From NCBI GenBank assembly GCA_947034895.1, contig OX344763.1:76403093-76467092 (forward strand): a stretch of 64,000 nucleotides of DNA. The letters run 5' to 3'. Both the position numbers and the translations under genes were made by a program. Under the pieces are notes generated by a model, which saw only the letters and a list, made by a program, of their open reading frames with translations, ran no database searches and was not told the origin of the DNA. This document shows positions 10,743 to 21,944 of this stretch, in pieces. Position 1 is the first letter of the stretch, and every line of letters begins with the position of its first letter. The DNA is from Rhytidiadelphus loreus. Lineage: Eukaryota > Streptophyta > Bryopsida > Hypnales > Hylocomiaceae.

Positions 10743-11596
10743 AATATATGTTTGCATGTTTATTGTCTTTTTACTCATTGCCTTAGTTTCCTTTGTGGGT
10801 CCTTGGTTTCCTTTTCCTTGGGAGTTTGAAGGTTGCTTGGGTGCTTGCTTGAAGGTTGTGGCTACAGAGTAGAGAGGTGGTAAGGAGGAGTCCGGATTCA
10901 GGGTTTCCCGGATCTGTGAACTGTATGTTGTCCAGGGAAGTAGTTTTAGTGTGTGTAGGAAGTTGTGCGGAGTCCAGCGTTGGTGGTGTGGGTGCGAGTT
11001 CGGAAGGCCAAGGAGGGTTCCGTGCGGAGATAAGCAACCGTCTGTGGAAACCCCCCGCTCACCCGGAAAGTTCCGTCCGTTTGCAAAACACAAGTTGGAG
11101 TGCTAGTACCGGACCCCATCTCAGTTTCCGGGTAAGTCTTGTATTTGTCGTTGTAGCAAGGGGAGTCGGGTTATATTCTAAGTGACCTGCTTCTGGAGAA
11201 ATCCGAAGTTGTGAGGGTCAGCCAGTCTATTCCTTGTTTGTGACGGAAAGATCTTTGGGTACGTGTCATTAGGGAGTTAGAGTTAGTAAGATACAAGGAG
11301 TGGTGTTGTCCTTACCCCTCTGGAAAAGTCAGTGAGGACCCTCTGAAGGTAAAACAGAGGTATCAAAAACCGTGTGTTCAGTTACGGATCTGGTGTTTGT
11401 GATAATCCAGATCCGGTAGAGAGTCCGGATAGAGATAGAATCCGGTTGGGGAGTGAAATTTGATGTTGTTACAATAAACCGGATTAGACGGAATTTAGAA
11501 CACCCTCTGGGGTTCCCTGGGACGATATTTCGTGTCATCTTGCCACGTTGTTGTGGTTAAGAGCGCTTACTACAGTATTACGCGTACGACAGCATC

Positions 11597-11890
11597 CATC
11601 CTCGGGCTAACCTTCTCCTCCTCTCGCGGATCCGGATAGTGACTAGAATGTTAAAGAACGTCCCGGATCTCGTATAAGAGTTTCTCCATCACCTCTGAGT
11701 ACTTGGCCAATACTGTCACTGACTTCATTGCTGCCTCATTGCCGACCTTGTGGATTTCTTCGTCAAACATCTTGGCCTTGCTCACCACGTCCTAGAAGCT
11801 TCTACAAAGTTGCGGATTTGTTTAAGCGTGCTTCCTACCTCTGAGGAAAGTTTTTTCTCGTCCACACTGTGTTTTGACTTTTTATCTAAC
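11597..11890 (-). other. Middle part of unit C right of the A insertion
   Basis: Continuation of the unit C coding region, here heavily decayed, with several stop codons and the DEKKLSSEV segment still readable on the minus strand. Confidence 0.45.
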
Positions 11891-12966
11891 TAACGTTGAA
11901 GCGCCTCATTTTTCTCAGTTAGTTCCTCAATTCTATCCTCCCATTTCTGGAATTCCTTTGACCGGAATAGATCCTCTATCTTCTCTTCGAGGTCGGACAC
12001 TTCGATCCCTCCTAGCAACCCGCACACATTCCGGACTACTCCTCTCTCTGTGTCGACTTTCTCTCGGATCCTCTCTAGATCCTCAATTACCCTCCCTAGT
12101 GAATCCTGTCTTCTCGTTTCCGATTTGACGAATTGTCTCTCTTCTTCTTGGGGTCCTTTCTTCTTTTTAGAGTCTGAAATCTTCTCAATATTCTTCTTTC
12201 TCTCTGAGGATGCTCTATGCCTCTTTGAAGAGCCTCTTCCAGAATCCTCTTCTGGTAGCTCCTTCCTATCCTTACTTTCCACTTCCCGGGGTGGAGTGAT
12301 GTTAAGTTTCACCATTGTGGCGGCGGCCTTGTATGTTACCTTCTCTCCACTCCTAAGTGTTCCTAGGTGGTCATACAAGTGGAAAAGAAAAGGGCCAATG
12401 GAAGTGGCCTTGGTGTTTCCTAGTGAGGAAACCATTTTGTTCACTAGGTTCTTTATGATCTCCGCCCAACACACTTTCCTCTCTCCACTCAACGCTCCAA
12501 AAATTGTATTGGCCCAAGTCACTGTAATCCAGTTTGGCCTTTCCGGATACAGGATGGGGACCAAATACTCTAGCAACCTCCTCTCTTTGGGGTCCCTACA
12601 ATCAGCTACTGCGTAGCCATCCTTTGGGTTGGGAGGGTTCACAAATTTACCTTTCGCATACTTGTCTGTCCGGGATGCCATCCCTTCCCCAGCGCGCAGA
12701 AAGTCGTATGTCCTCTTCCACAAGTCGATCATCCACCAACTTGGCAGCGCCCGGATCGTCTTATACTACTCATTAGACTACTTCTCCATCAGCTCCCGGA
12801 TCATGTTGTCGTCCCTCACACTCCAGAGTCGACTCAAGAAATCGCTGCATCTGAGTTGATCCAGATCCGCATTCAGTTGCTTCTTCTCCTTATCATCCTT
12901 TGGAATCATTGGATAGACAGTTTTGAACTTCAGATTTACAGAGCCACTTCCCTCCGCCTTTGCCAT

Positions 12967-13598
12967 AGCCCTCAGAGGTAGTACTCACACTCCAACCTTA
13001 CTATCTCAGCTCAAACTCTTCCTCAAATAATCGGTTTCTTTCCTCACGACAAGATCCGGAAACAAGGAACTCCTTCCTCCAAGTTCTAAACTCACTACTC
13101 TGTGTGTTGTAGGAGAATGAGAAACAAGAAATGAGGGTATGGGGTGTAACCCTTGGCCCTTCTCTTTCCTATTTCAGCTCCACACCGTTGGGTCTAGTCG
13201 TTTGGTTGGATAACCATTCCTGCGGAAAACCCAGAAAATCTGATCGTTGAACGGTCCTCCGTCATTTCCGAGGAATCCGTTGGGTCTAGAAAACATCCAG
13301 CTCAATGCCAATACTGGTTCCGTTGCCTCCTGATATGACTCTGGTTCTAACTCCGGTATTTCTGATGATCCATAAGGAAAACTTGGTTCCTCATCCGGTT
13401 CTGGTTTCTTGGCAGACTAGGAAACTAAAAGTTTCCTTAACTAAATTATCTATTTAGTTCTACTACCATATTGATAAGCTTTAATGTTAATAAAATCTTC
13501 ATTTCCCCCTCTTTGAAACAAAAAAAATGTATCAAGTTTTATCTCCTTACACGGATTTCCTAGTAACTACTTCCTATTTCTATTTTCAGGTTCCCACA
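12967..13598 (-). other. 5' leader and U3-like region of unit C
   Basis: AT-rich leader and terminal region between the ATG at 12966 and the 5' terminus at 13598. No gene is seen. The 5' terminus differs from that of unit B (TGTGGGAACC against TGTCGTGACCC), although the 3' termini match. Confidence 0.5.
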
Positions 13599-14189
13599 AC
13601 GGGTCATGGTGAGCGTTGTAGGGAGGTGTATCGGAAATCTGGCAAAGAGCAAGCCAAACCCCCTCAGCATGTATCTGCTCCACATGTACCAACACTGAGA
13701 GTTACTGACGGAAGATGAGGCTACAGATTACGAGACCGGGCTAGTGATGCTGTAGTACAACTACTCGGATGACAAGGGTCCGAAGACGCAGGAGTCAAAA
13801 AACGAGGAAGAAGACGTCAAACCGAAAGTCAAGGATGAAAAAGTGGAGCTGGAAGAGAAGGTGCCAGAGAAGGAGAAGGAAGACCGAGAGGAGACATCTA
13901 CAAGCTGGAGACAGAAGTCTATGGATCCGGCAGCCAGAGGTAAACTTTCGGGTCCTGTCGTACGCGCAGTCTAGGCGTAGGTATCTTTAACACCACAAAA
14001 GCGTTAAGATGACACGAGTTATCGTCATAGGGAATTCCAGATGTTGTCGCGATAGATAAGTTTCCGGAACTACGGATCTACCCGGAAATGACAATCCGCT
14101 GTAGGATCCGGTACAACACAAACACCAAGTTCCGGAAAAATTGTCTTCCAGAATCAGATCCGGATCCACCTTGATCCGGATTTCTACTC

Positions 14190-15088
14190 TCACTATCCGT
14201 CACACCAGTTTTTGGTACTTCTGTTTTACCCTCAGAGGGTCCTCACTTGCTCTTTCCGAGGGGTGGGGAACATCACCACTCAAGTAACACGCTTATCAAC
14301 TCCTAAACAACAAACAACTATCCGTCCTCAAAGTTCTCAGTCCGGTAAGGAGGAAAGATGGTCCCTCTCACAACATTCCGGGTGGCCACCTGGAAGGTAG
14401 GTCACGCAGAGATACACCCTCACCCGCCCTTACTACAACGACACTCAGCTATTTTCCGGATCAAGCTTTCGCCTACTCCTGAGGTTGGCAGACCTTCCGG
14501 TGGTTTGGGAATATTCCACTAGGCGGTTGCCAACTTCCGCACAAGACTACTCTCGAGTTCTTAGACTAGCTCCCTGACCACTACTGGATCCCACCGGATC
14601 ACCGTTCCAGCGATTTAAAGGCACCACGCACAGCTCCTCAAGTTCAATCTAAACTATTCTACAAAACACCTTCAGCCGGATCCGGATACCAACCAATCCG
14701 GATACCAACCGATCCGGATTCCTACCTTGCACACTCTCCCGGATACACCCACACACAAGTAATCAGGACGCGATACGCAAGATAATGATTCCCAAGGTGT
14801 TTATTCTTGGGTGCTCAGATTGAATGACACAAAATGGAATGACAGGCCACAAGCTGGCCTGCCCTTAAAAACCAAAACAACACGACCAAAAACAGTCTAA
14901 AGAAAAAGCGGCCAACGGCCAGCTGAAAATCCGGACAACGGCCAAGTGACCGTTCCGGGAAAAATGGAAAGCCGTTAAATTCCTAGAAATCCGGAACTAC
15001 TTAGCATTCCGGATCAACGGGTCCCACATCCGGAAAACCCGCGATGAAGACAAAACACTAAAACTAACAATCCAACTACGCAACCTAG
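14190..15088 (-). other. Unit D 3' region (U3/R/U5-like)
   Basis: Non-coding sequence after the unit D ORF, with the hairpin at 14844-14860 and repeated CCGGAT-rich tracts near 14680-14760. No gene is seen. Confidence 0.5.
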
Positions 15089-17017
15089 TCATTTACCCTT
15101 CCGCGCCTTCTTCGCCGATGTTCCGCCCTTCGAAATCCGAGTTGGCGCCTTCGGCCGGATCTACTTCGGCAGGGTGGACTTCGTTGCAGATCGGGTCCTT
15201 GGCAGACCCGGATCCGTCTCCGCATACTCCGACTCAGAAGACGAGTTCGTTACTGCCTCCTCTTCATCCGACTCGAGAACCTCCTCCAGATCGCTGCTGA
15301 CCTTCCGCCGAGTGGCCTTCTTCTTCTCCAGGTCAATGATCTTAATGGGGGTCGATGGTGGTGGCCGCGGAGGAGTCTGCTGCTGCATGTGTGTGAACTC
15401 CTCCGGATGGGTCCGGGCCGGATTCTGAATCCCAATCAGATCCTCCGTCATCGCCGTTACTTCTGTAGTGGCATCCGGAATGGGTGGGAAGAGGTTTACC
15501 GAAGTGTTCCAGGGCGTCAAAACCGGATCCGGAATCCTCCTCCCATCCGTAATTTCCTTCTGCACCGAGGATCTTCCGGGTGCTTGCTGGGCCGACGATC
15601 GTGCTCCCAGGTTGAGCTGTGTTGTCTCCTGGAACTCTCCTCCGGGTATTTCCGGAAATAGCGAGGCGTCCAATCCGCTGAGCGGATCGAAGTGGCCGAC
15701 CAACTGGCGCATCTCCTTCAATGCGATCTCGATCCGCGCCTCAAACTCTACCAAGATCTTTACAACCTTGGTTCTGGAAATATGACCTTCCCGGGTCATC
15801 TGGTTGTTCCAGAGCGCGGATCTAGTGATGATATCCACTAGAGGGTCGATGAGGTCCCTCAGCTTCTGAACCAGCTCCGTCGCATCCGTCGCGCGTTTGT
15901 TGGCAGTGTTCATCTCCCTCTCTACCCATGTTGCTCGATTTTGAAGATGATCGCTTTCCCTCTCCACTACCCGGATCCGTCCCTCCAACAAGCGAATCAT
16001 CTCCGGATCCGGTCTGCTCTTGATTGCCTCCACGATCTCCATCTCGTCCGCTACCTTCAATACCGTGCAGACTCTCCGGATCAGAGTGGCCATCCGGTCG
16101 TTTGATGCCTTCTGACTTCGCAGCCAGGAGATTGTCGACTCGAAGATATCCAAATCCGGATCAGTGTTCCGGGATGGAACAGGGTCCGGAAGCTGGCTCT
16201 TCCCTCTTGATTCCGGGTCCGTGCTCTTCTGGCGGGAGTCGTGCGTGTCTGGTGAGTCATGCTCTAGTTCCGGCTTCTCCTCCTCTTCCGGCTCCTCATC
16301 CGTCGGATCCGAATCCGGAGGAAGACCGTATCGGAGCAAGCTATCTCCCTGCCGGTAGATGATGTCTTCCGGACTGCTGAGTACCTCCTGCTTGTAGTAC
16401 AAGTGGAGGATTTACAGATTGATGGGACTTGATTTCTTTCCCACCAGGTTTCCGGAAAGCTTATCCACTATCGACTGGATAATGAGCCCCCAGCTAACTG
16501 GTCTAAGGGCCGGTTTCCCTCTTTCCCCTAGAGCTCCAAAGATTGTATTTGCCAGGGTAACTGTAATCCGGTTGGGCTTTTCCGGATACAAGATCGGGTT
16601 GAGAAATTCTAGGAGTCTCTGATCCCTAGGGTTCCGGAAGTCGGACGCGATGTAACCCTCCTTCGGATCCGCCAGGTTCCGGAACCTATCCGCAGCGAAT
16701 TTCTCCGTCCATCCGGCCCATCCGGATCCTCTAGTGGACGCGAAATAGACTCCGGCCCATATCTCTGCTATCTAGGACTTTGGATGACCCCTAACGGTCA
16801 GGTGATACTGGTTCGGAGCGCCGTAGACTAGCTCGTCTATCATCTCCTCGCTCCGGATGTTCCAGGGTCTTTTCAGGAACCCTAAACACCCCATATCCGT
16901 CAAGTCGTCCTCCAGCTCATGGTGGTGTTCCGGATTCTCAGGGATTTCCGGATTGATCATCCGGGCCGTGATCCCTGACTTCCGTAGCACACTGGGCCCT
17001 GCCATAACCACCGACAT
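15089..17017 (-). pseudogene. ORF of unit D (about 640 codons), best-preserved long frame of the family
   Basis: Starts at ATG 17017 (MSVVMAGPSV) and ends at TGA 15089 after a basic KKARKGK tail, the same style of ending as unit A (KKQQKGK). The shared core is readable: APNQYHLTVRGHP, WTEKFAADRFRNLADPKEGY, LLEFLNPILYPEKPNRITVT and ANTIFGALGERGK. The downstream 400 residues (from 16402) form an uninterrupted frame with an acidic segment near residues 15-45, a long helix rich in heptad-like leucines (MIRLLEGRIRVVERESDHL) and a proline-rich acidic end. Stops occur at about 16770 and 16414, and again before the basic tail near 15161. Length is conserved with A and B although the sequence is diverged, which argues that the protein was once under selection. 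Confidence 0.75.
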
Positions 17018-17532
17018 TCTCTATCCTCACTTCCGACTCACTTCCGCTAATGTTTTCGCTAAGTTTCCGTCACCTGATCCGCTTAGTTTCCGCTAATCTT
17101 CCGTCCTACTTTCCGGTGCGATCGGCACCGGCTTCCCCTTCTCTCCCTAACGCATTCCTATCTCACCACACTTTCACTCACTAAGCGCCATTGCGATAAT
17201 CACGCGGAGAAAGAAGAAGAATGAAGGAGACAGTGGGGGTTAAGTAGCTTTTCGGCCTGGCATTCCCGCAAGTTCCCTAGCCGGACTAGGCTCTAGGGCC
17301 TACTCGGCCGGAACTTTCCGGTTTCCGGATTAGGGTTAGGGTTTCCGGATAGGGTTTCCGGATCTGATTGTAACCCTAATTACAGTTTAAGGTTTTCCGT
17401 AAAGCCTCTAATTCCTATTTTTGGTTCTAGGCTTTCTATTCCCTACCTATTACGAAAAATTTGAAAATTTCTACTCTATATATTGACTATTGACTATTAT
17501 TTATGTTTATATGGATGTTGCGTACTTCCACA
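17018..17532 (-). other. Unit D 5' leader with CCGGAT-rich tracts
   Basis: Region between the unit D ATG and its 5' terminus. It contains several TTTCCGGAT/TTAGGG-like blocks near 17320-17370 and an AT-rich start. No gene is seen. Confidence 0.5.
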
Positions 17533-18039
17533 GGTCCCTCCCTCACGTAGGATCTGAAGACTTGGAAGGACCGCGCTTCTTTGACTGCGGAGAAGAGTGG
17601 ATCCGGACTGCCAAGCTTTACCACGACCGGCTTGCCGACATCATGTTGGGGTCCGCAGATGTGATGTAGTGCGATCCAGAGAAGCTGGTGGACGTGCTGA
17701 AGATGCTGCCTCTGAAGAAGGAGTAGGACGACATGAGGACGGAAATCCGGAACCTCAAGATGGAACGGGAAGAGTTGACAGCCAAACTCAACTAGACAGA
17801 AGGGGAGCTGCACTAGTCCCAACAAGCAACACAGAAGGCCTACCAGGCATTCCAGACGTTCCAGAAGTGGATGGTGAGCCGCGTGGACCTATATTCCAAG
17901 GCAGCACTCTATGATGAGATGAAGAAAACTTCTCAAGTCCTCACCAACACCAAGATCGTCCGGGTTATGTTGGAGATGGCTGGACGGATGGAGGCGTTGT
18001 CGTACGCGCAATACTATAGTAAGCGCTCTTAACCACAAC

Positions 18040-19101
18040 AACGTGGCAAGATGACACGGAATATCGTCCCATGGAACCCCAGAGGGTGTTCTAAACTCCT
18101 TATTTATCCGGTTAATGTGAATACTACAAAATATCACTCCCCACCCGGATTCTATACCTTCCCGGACTCTCTACTGGATCCGGATCGTTTCGTCACCAGA
18201 TCCGTAACTCAAATACACGGTTTTTGATACCTCTGTTTTACCCTCAGAGGGTCCTTTCTTACTTTTTAAGAGGGATAAGGACAACACCACTCTTTGTATC
18301 TCACTTTAACTCTAACTTCCTAATGACACGGACTCAAAGAACTTTCCGTTACAAACAAGGTACGGACTGGCTAACCCTCACAACTTCGGATTTCTCCAGA
18401 AGCAAGTCACTCAGAATACAACCCGACCCCCCTTGTTACAACGACAGATACAAGACTTATCTGGAAACTGAGACGGGGTCCGGTACTAGAATTCCAATTT
18501 GTGTTTGCAAACTGGCGGAATTTTCTGGGTGAGCGGGGTTTTTCCACAGACGGTTGCTTATCTCCGCACGGAACCCTCCTTGGCCTTCCGGACTTGCACC
18601 CACACCACCAATGCCGGACACCGCACAACTTCCTGTACAACACTAAAACCCCTTCCCTGGACAAACACACAGTTCACAGACCCGAGAAACCCTGAATCCG
18701 AACTCCTCCTTACCACCTCTCTACTCTTTAGCCAAAACTATCAAGTATGCGCCCAAACAACCTTAAAACTCCCTAGGTAAAGGAAAGCTAGGACCCATAA
18801 GAAAACTAAGGCAATGAGTCAAAAGACAATAAAATGCAAACATATATTTACTGCTCAAAAAATAAGGAATAGCAAGAAAAGGAATGAGGGACCACAAGCG
18901 GTCCCTTCCTTTTAAAAGAAAAACAACATGCCGGAAAACCCGCGGAAAGTGCCGCTTCGCCCAATCCTAAACTGCCCTAAAAACCCGGGCGGATAAGTTT
19001 ACTGAAACTCATCCCTAAAAATCCGGAATCCAGGTTCTGTACGAAGACCTGGAACTCCTAGTCTAACAAAATGGTAACTGGAAAACTACCAATCTAACTA
19101 C
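18040..19101 (-). other. Unit E 3' region
   Basis: Non-coding part of unit E after the ORF, equivalent to 10490-11591 of unit A: poly(A) region, hairpin and the long U5-like segment. No separate gene. Confidence 0.55.
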
Positions 19102-20956
19102 CTACTTTCCTTTACGCGGTTTCTTTGAACTACTATCGAAACCTAACTATCCCCGAGTGCTAGTCTTGCCCTGGGGTGTCCGGAGAGACGCCCAGGTGAT
19201 AATTGAAGTCTTCCGGACTGGCGGACTGGCGGAATCCGTCTCGTCCGTGTGAACTAAAGTCCGATCCGCTTTCTCCAAAGACTGCGGATCCTCCTCTACT
19301 TCAGCTTCTACTTCCTTCGAGAGCTCAATGGGGACCGGATCCGGCGTCGGCATTGGCGTAGGCAGAGGCGGTTCGATGTCATCAAACTGCTCCGAATGTG
19401 TACGTGCCAGATTCTGCACAAGCTCGATCCGGGCATCCAGACTACTCCGGACCGACATCCCCGGATCCGGAAATACGGGACCCTGCCTTCCTGCGCTGAC
19501 TATGTTCAGTAGAGACCTAAACTGACCTGTCCGTTTTGCGGGTGAGATGGGAGGTTGGGTGGATGGTGTGGCGATGACATCCGGGACTTCTGGAAATCCA
19601 CCAAAGTCGAGGGGCTTGTTCGGATCTAGGTTCGCGATCATGGACCAGAACTCCTTCAGGGACGCCTCCATCCTACCTGACATCTCCACCATTACCCGAA
19701 CGATCTTCGTGTTGGTGAGGGCCGCGAACGTCTTCTGCATTTCGTCATAAAGGGTCGCCTTGTGGTAGAGGTCGGCCGGACTCACCATCCACTTCTGGAA
19801 GGTCTGGAACACCTGGTAGGCCTTCTGCGTCGCCTCCTGAGAGTGATGCAACTCTCCTTCCGTCCAACTCAGCTTCCCCTTGAGCTCCTCCCGTTTCGTC
19901 TTGAGTTTCCGGATCTTCGTCCTCATCTCATTCCATTCTAACTCGGGCGGCAGCGCCTTCAGCACGTTCAGAAGGTTCTCCAGTTCGGAGTGCATCACGT
20001 CCGTGGACTGGAGTACGATCTCCGCGAGCCTGTTGTGGTACATCTTCGCGGTCCGGATCCACTCTTCTCCGCACTCGAAGAAGCGTGGTCCTTCCCATTC
20101 CTTTGTATCCTGTGCGAGGAAGGGACCCGTAAATTTACCTCTGGCTACCGGATCTGTAGACTTCCGTCTCTGGCTTGTAGATGCCTCCTCTCGTTCTTCA
20201 TTCTCCCTTTGCATCAACTTCTGTTCTGGCTCCACCTTCTCTTCCTTCACTTTCGGCTTGACGTCCTCGTCCTCGTTCTTAGAGTCCTGCGTCTCCGGCT
20301 CCTCGTCATCCGTGCAGCTGCATTGCAGCATGATCAACCCGGTCTCGTAATCCGTCGACTCGTCTTTCGTCAGCAGTTCCCGGTACTGGTACAGGTGGAG
20401 GAGATACGTGCTAAGCGGGTTCGGCTTGTTTTTCGTCAGGTTTCCGGTGCACCGCCCCACTACATTTGCCATGACCCGACCCTAGTGAACGATCCGGTCC
20501 TAGAATGCCCTGAATATCGTGTTGGCCATCGTGACCGTAACCCAGGAACTCTTGTCCGGATACATGATCGGTAGGAGAAACCGAAACAGTCGCTTGTGTC
20601 GCTCGTCCCGGCAATCCTTGATGGCGTAGCCTTCCTTCGAGTGCGGTGGATTCACGAACTTGTGTTGGTGATACTGGTCCGTTTCCGGATTTTGGGAACC
20701 CGTAAACCTCCGCCCACAACTCCTCCGTCCACTGGTCCAAATGCCCTCGTACGGTCTAGTTGTACTGATTCAGTGCACCCACCACCAACTCCCAAAGGAC
20801 CTAGTCACTCTGGACGGTCCAGGGTTTCTTCAGCAAACCTGCATACCCCAAGACCTTCAAATCGTCCTCTAACTAATGCAGGTGCAACGGATCCATCGGA
20901 ATTACCAGACTAATCTTCCAGGCTGGGACCGTATACCACGTACTAACCCCTGCCAT
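19102..20956 (-). pseudogene. ORF of unit E, in-frame stops but a 441-codon open stretch
   Basis: Starts at ATG 20956 (MAGVSTWYTV) and reaches a basic KPRKGK end at 19102. The N-terminal third carries TAG codons at Gln/Trp positions and a frame change near 20690. From about 20472 to 19147 the frame is open and matches unit A across the KNKPNPLSTYLLHLYQ region, the ECGEEWIRTAKMYH region, the coiled-coil region and the acidic tail. A TAG at 19147 replaces a Gln found in unit A (TRGQLGF). Same unknown function as unit A. Confidence 0.75.
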
Positions 20957-21944
20957 CCGTTTCACCTCTCCTAACGCCGTAACCCTAACTCACCACACTT
21001 TCTCTCACTATCAGCCAGATGCGGAGCAACTGAAAGAGGGCGAGAAATGAGGAGGAGCTAGGTTTATATACTATTCCTGCACCCAACGTTCACAACAACG
21101 GGAACGCAGGCTACGGAACGCCGTAACGTATCCCTAATCTACCGTCACAAGCTACTGTATTTAATGACTGCGTTCCAGGTTCCTGTGTTTAGGCTCCTGA
21201 ATCCGTCCACTCGGATTGTCAAGTTCCGTCATGCTCCTGTATTGATTCCGGAATTAAGTCTAAAGTAGTTCTAAGGATTTATTTGTTTCCGTTAGTCTAT
21301 GCCTAAACTAATTTTTTTTCAAATTTCTATTATTTTAATTTCTTCTAGTCTATTAGGATCCGTCCTAAGCTATTATGGATTCTGATAGGCGTCGCTAAAG
21401 GAGTTCCGGTCCATGATGGCGAACATGGATCCGAACAAGCCCCTCGACTTTGGTGGTTTTCCAGAAGTCCCGAATATCATTGGAAGTCCATCAAACGCAA
21501 CCACCAATCTCACCAGCAAAATAAATGGGTCAATTTGGGTCACTAATCAATATCGTGACTAGAGGACAAAGTTAAACATTTCAGGATACTGGGATTCCGG
21601 TCCGGAGTAGCCTAGACGCCCGGATCGAACTCGTGCAGAATCCGGCACACACGCATTCGGAACAGTTCACGGATATAGAGCCTCCTCCACCCGAACCAAC
21701 GCCTACACCAAATCCTATTCACATAGAGATCTCGGAGGAGGTGGAGGTAGAGGAGGATCCGCAGTCCTTGGAGAAAGCGGACCGATCTCTGGTCCATACG
21801 GACGATACGAAGTCGGACAGTCCCCCAGTCTGGAAGACCTCAATTATCACCCGGGCGGCTCTCCGGACACCACAAGGAAAGGCCAACACCCGGGGACAGT
21901 TAGGGTTCGACAACAGTTTGAAGAAACAATAGAAGGGAAAGTAG

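Larger units (their letters stand above)
8145..11591 (+). mobile_element. LTR-like coding unit A (family 1), complete reference copy
   Basis: Starts TGTCGGAATCC (8145) and ends GCGTACGACA (11591), flanked by a perfect 5-bp duplication GCATC (8140-8144 and 11592-11596). Length is 3447 bp. It holds one promoter-like TATATAAA at 8460, one ORF (8574-10490), a second promoter-like TATAAAA at 10677, a short hairpin at 10689-10704 and a polyadenylation-like AGTAAA near 10737, then about 820 bp to the end. TG/CA termini and 5-bp duplications are typical of LTR retrotransposons, but I see no repeated LTR inside. The simplest reading is a solo LTR with an ORF in U3; a new class of element is the alternative. 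Confidence 0.85.
7587..12966 (-). pseudogene. ORF of unit C (two pieces around unit A)
   Basis: Starts at ATG 12966 (MAKAEGSGSV) and runs left to 11597, then resumes from 8144 and ends at 7587 with a basic PKRPKK tail. It shares the family core: ASRTDKYAKGKFVNPPNPKDGY, CRDPKERRLLEYLVPILYPE and an ANTIFGALSGERKV segment. After this comes a Lys/Glu-rich charged stretch and a coiled-coil-like helix (DLERIREKV to EKNEALQR). In-frame stops occur near 12778 and 11890. The product resembles the divergent proteins of B and D, so the protein is conserved across families although every copy here is decayed. Confidence 0.75.
6244..13598 (-). mobile_element. LTR-like coding unit C (family 2), nested in H and split by A
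   Basis: The minus-strand 5' end TGTGGGAACCTG is at 13598 and the 3' end reads TGTCGTAGCACAAGAAAG from 6244 on the plus strand. The flanking duplication is ACGGG (6239-6243 and 13599-13603). Unit A interrupts it at 8145-11591. Its own length is about 3.9 kb. Its 3' terminus matches that of unit B near 50272, so B and C are the same family. It keeps an 18-bp near-palindrome GAATGACACATGTCATTC at 7384-7401, as in unit B. Confidence 0.88.
13956..17532 (-). mobile_element. LTR-like coding unit D (family 3), nested in H
   Basis: The minus-strand 5' end TGTGGAAGTACG is at 17532 and the 3' end reads TGTCGTACGCGCAG from 13956. The flanking duplication GGTCC is perfect (13951-13955 and 17533-17537). 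Length is 3577 bp. The 3' terminus is related to that of family 1, but the body is strongly diverged. It keeps a hairpin AGGCC-ACAAGCT-GGCCT at 14844-14860 and an AATAAA on the minus strand near 14800. Confidence 0.88.
17998..21387 (-). mobile_element. LTR-like coding unit E (family 1), nested in H
   Basis: The 3' end reads TGTCGTACGCGCAA from 17998 and the 5' end is at 21387 (TATCAGAATCC on the minus strand, a mutated TGTCGGAATCC). The flanking duplication GGCGT is perfect (17993-17997 and 21388-21392). Length is 3390 bp. It has the same layout as unit A, including the TTTAAAAGG TATA-like element and the GGACC/GGTCC hairpin near 18890-18905. Confidence 0.88.
5745..21944 (+). pseudogene. ORF of unit H, in four pieces
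   Basis: Pieces 5745-6243, 13604-13955, 17538-17997 and 21393-21944 align in order to the single ORF of unit A, from MAGVST through the acidic region to the basic C-terminus. Many codons are now TAG where sister copies have Gln or Trp: at 5934, just before YDQTV; in the VHxGRV segment near 6234; near 13753; and several between 17668 and 17816. The gene was decayed and then physically split by three younger units. It cannot produce the full protein. Confidence 0.8.

Noticed and set aside
5745..21944. Reassigned TAG codon (read as Gln or Trp)
   Set aside because: TAG appears at both Gln and Trp sites, varies between copies and is used as the normal terminator in the same families; decay by C-to-T change explains it.
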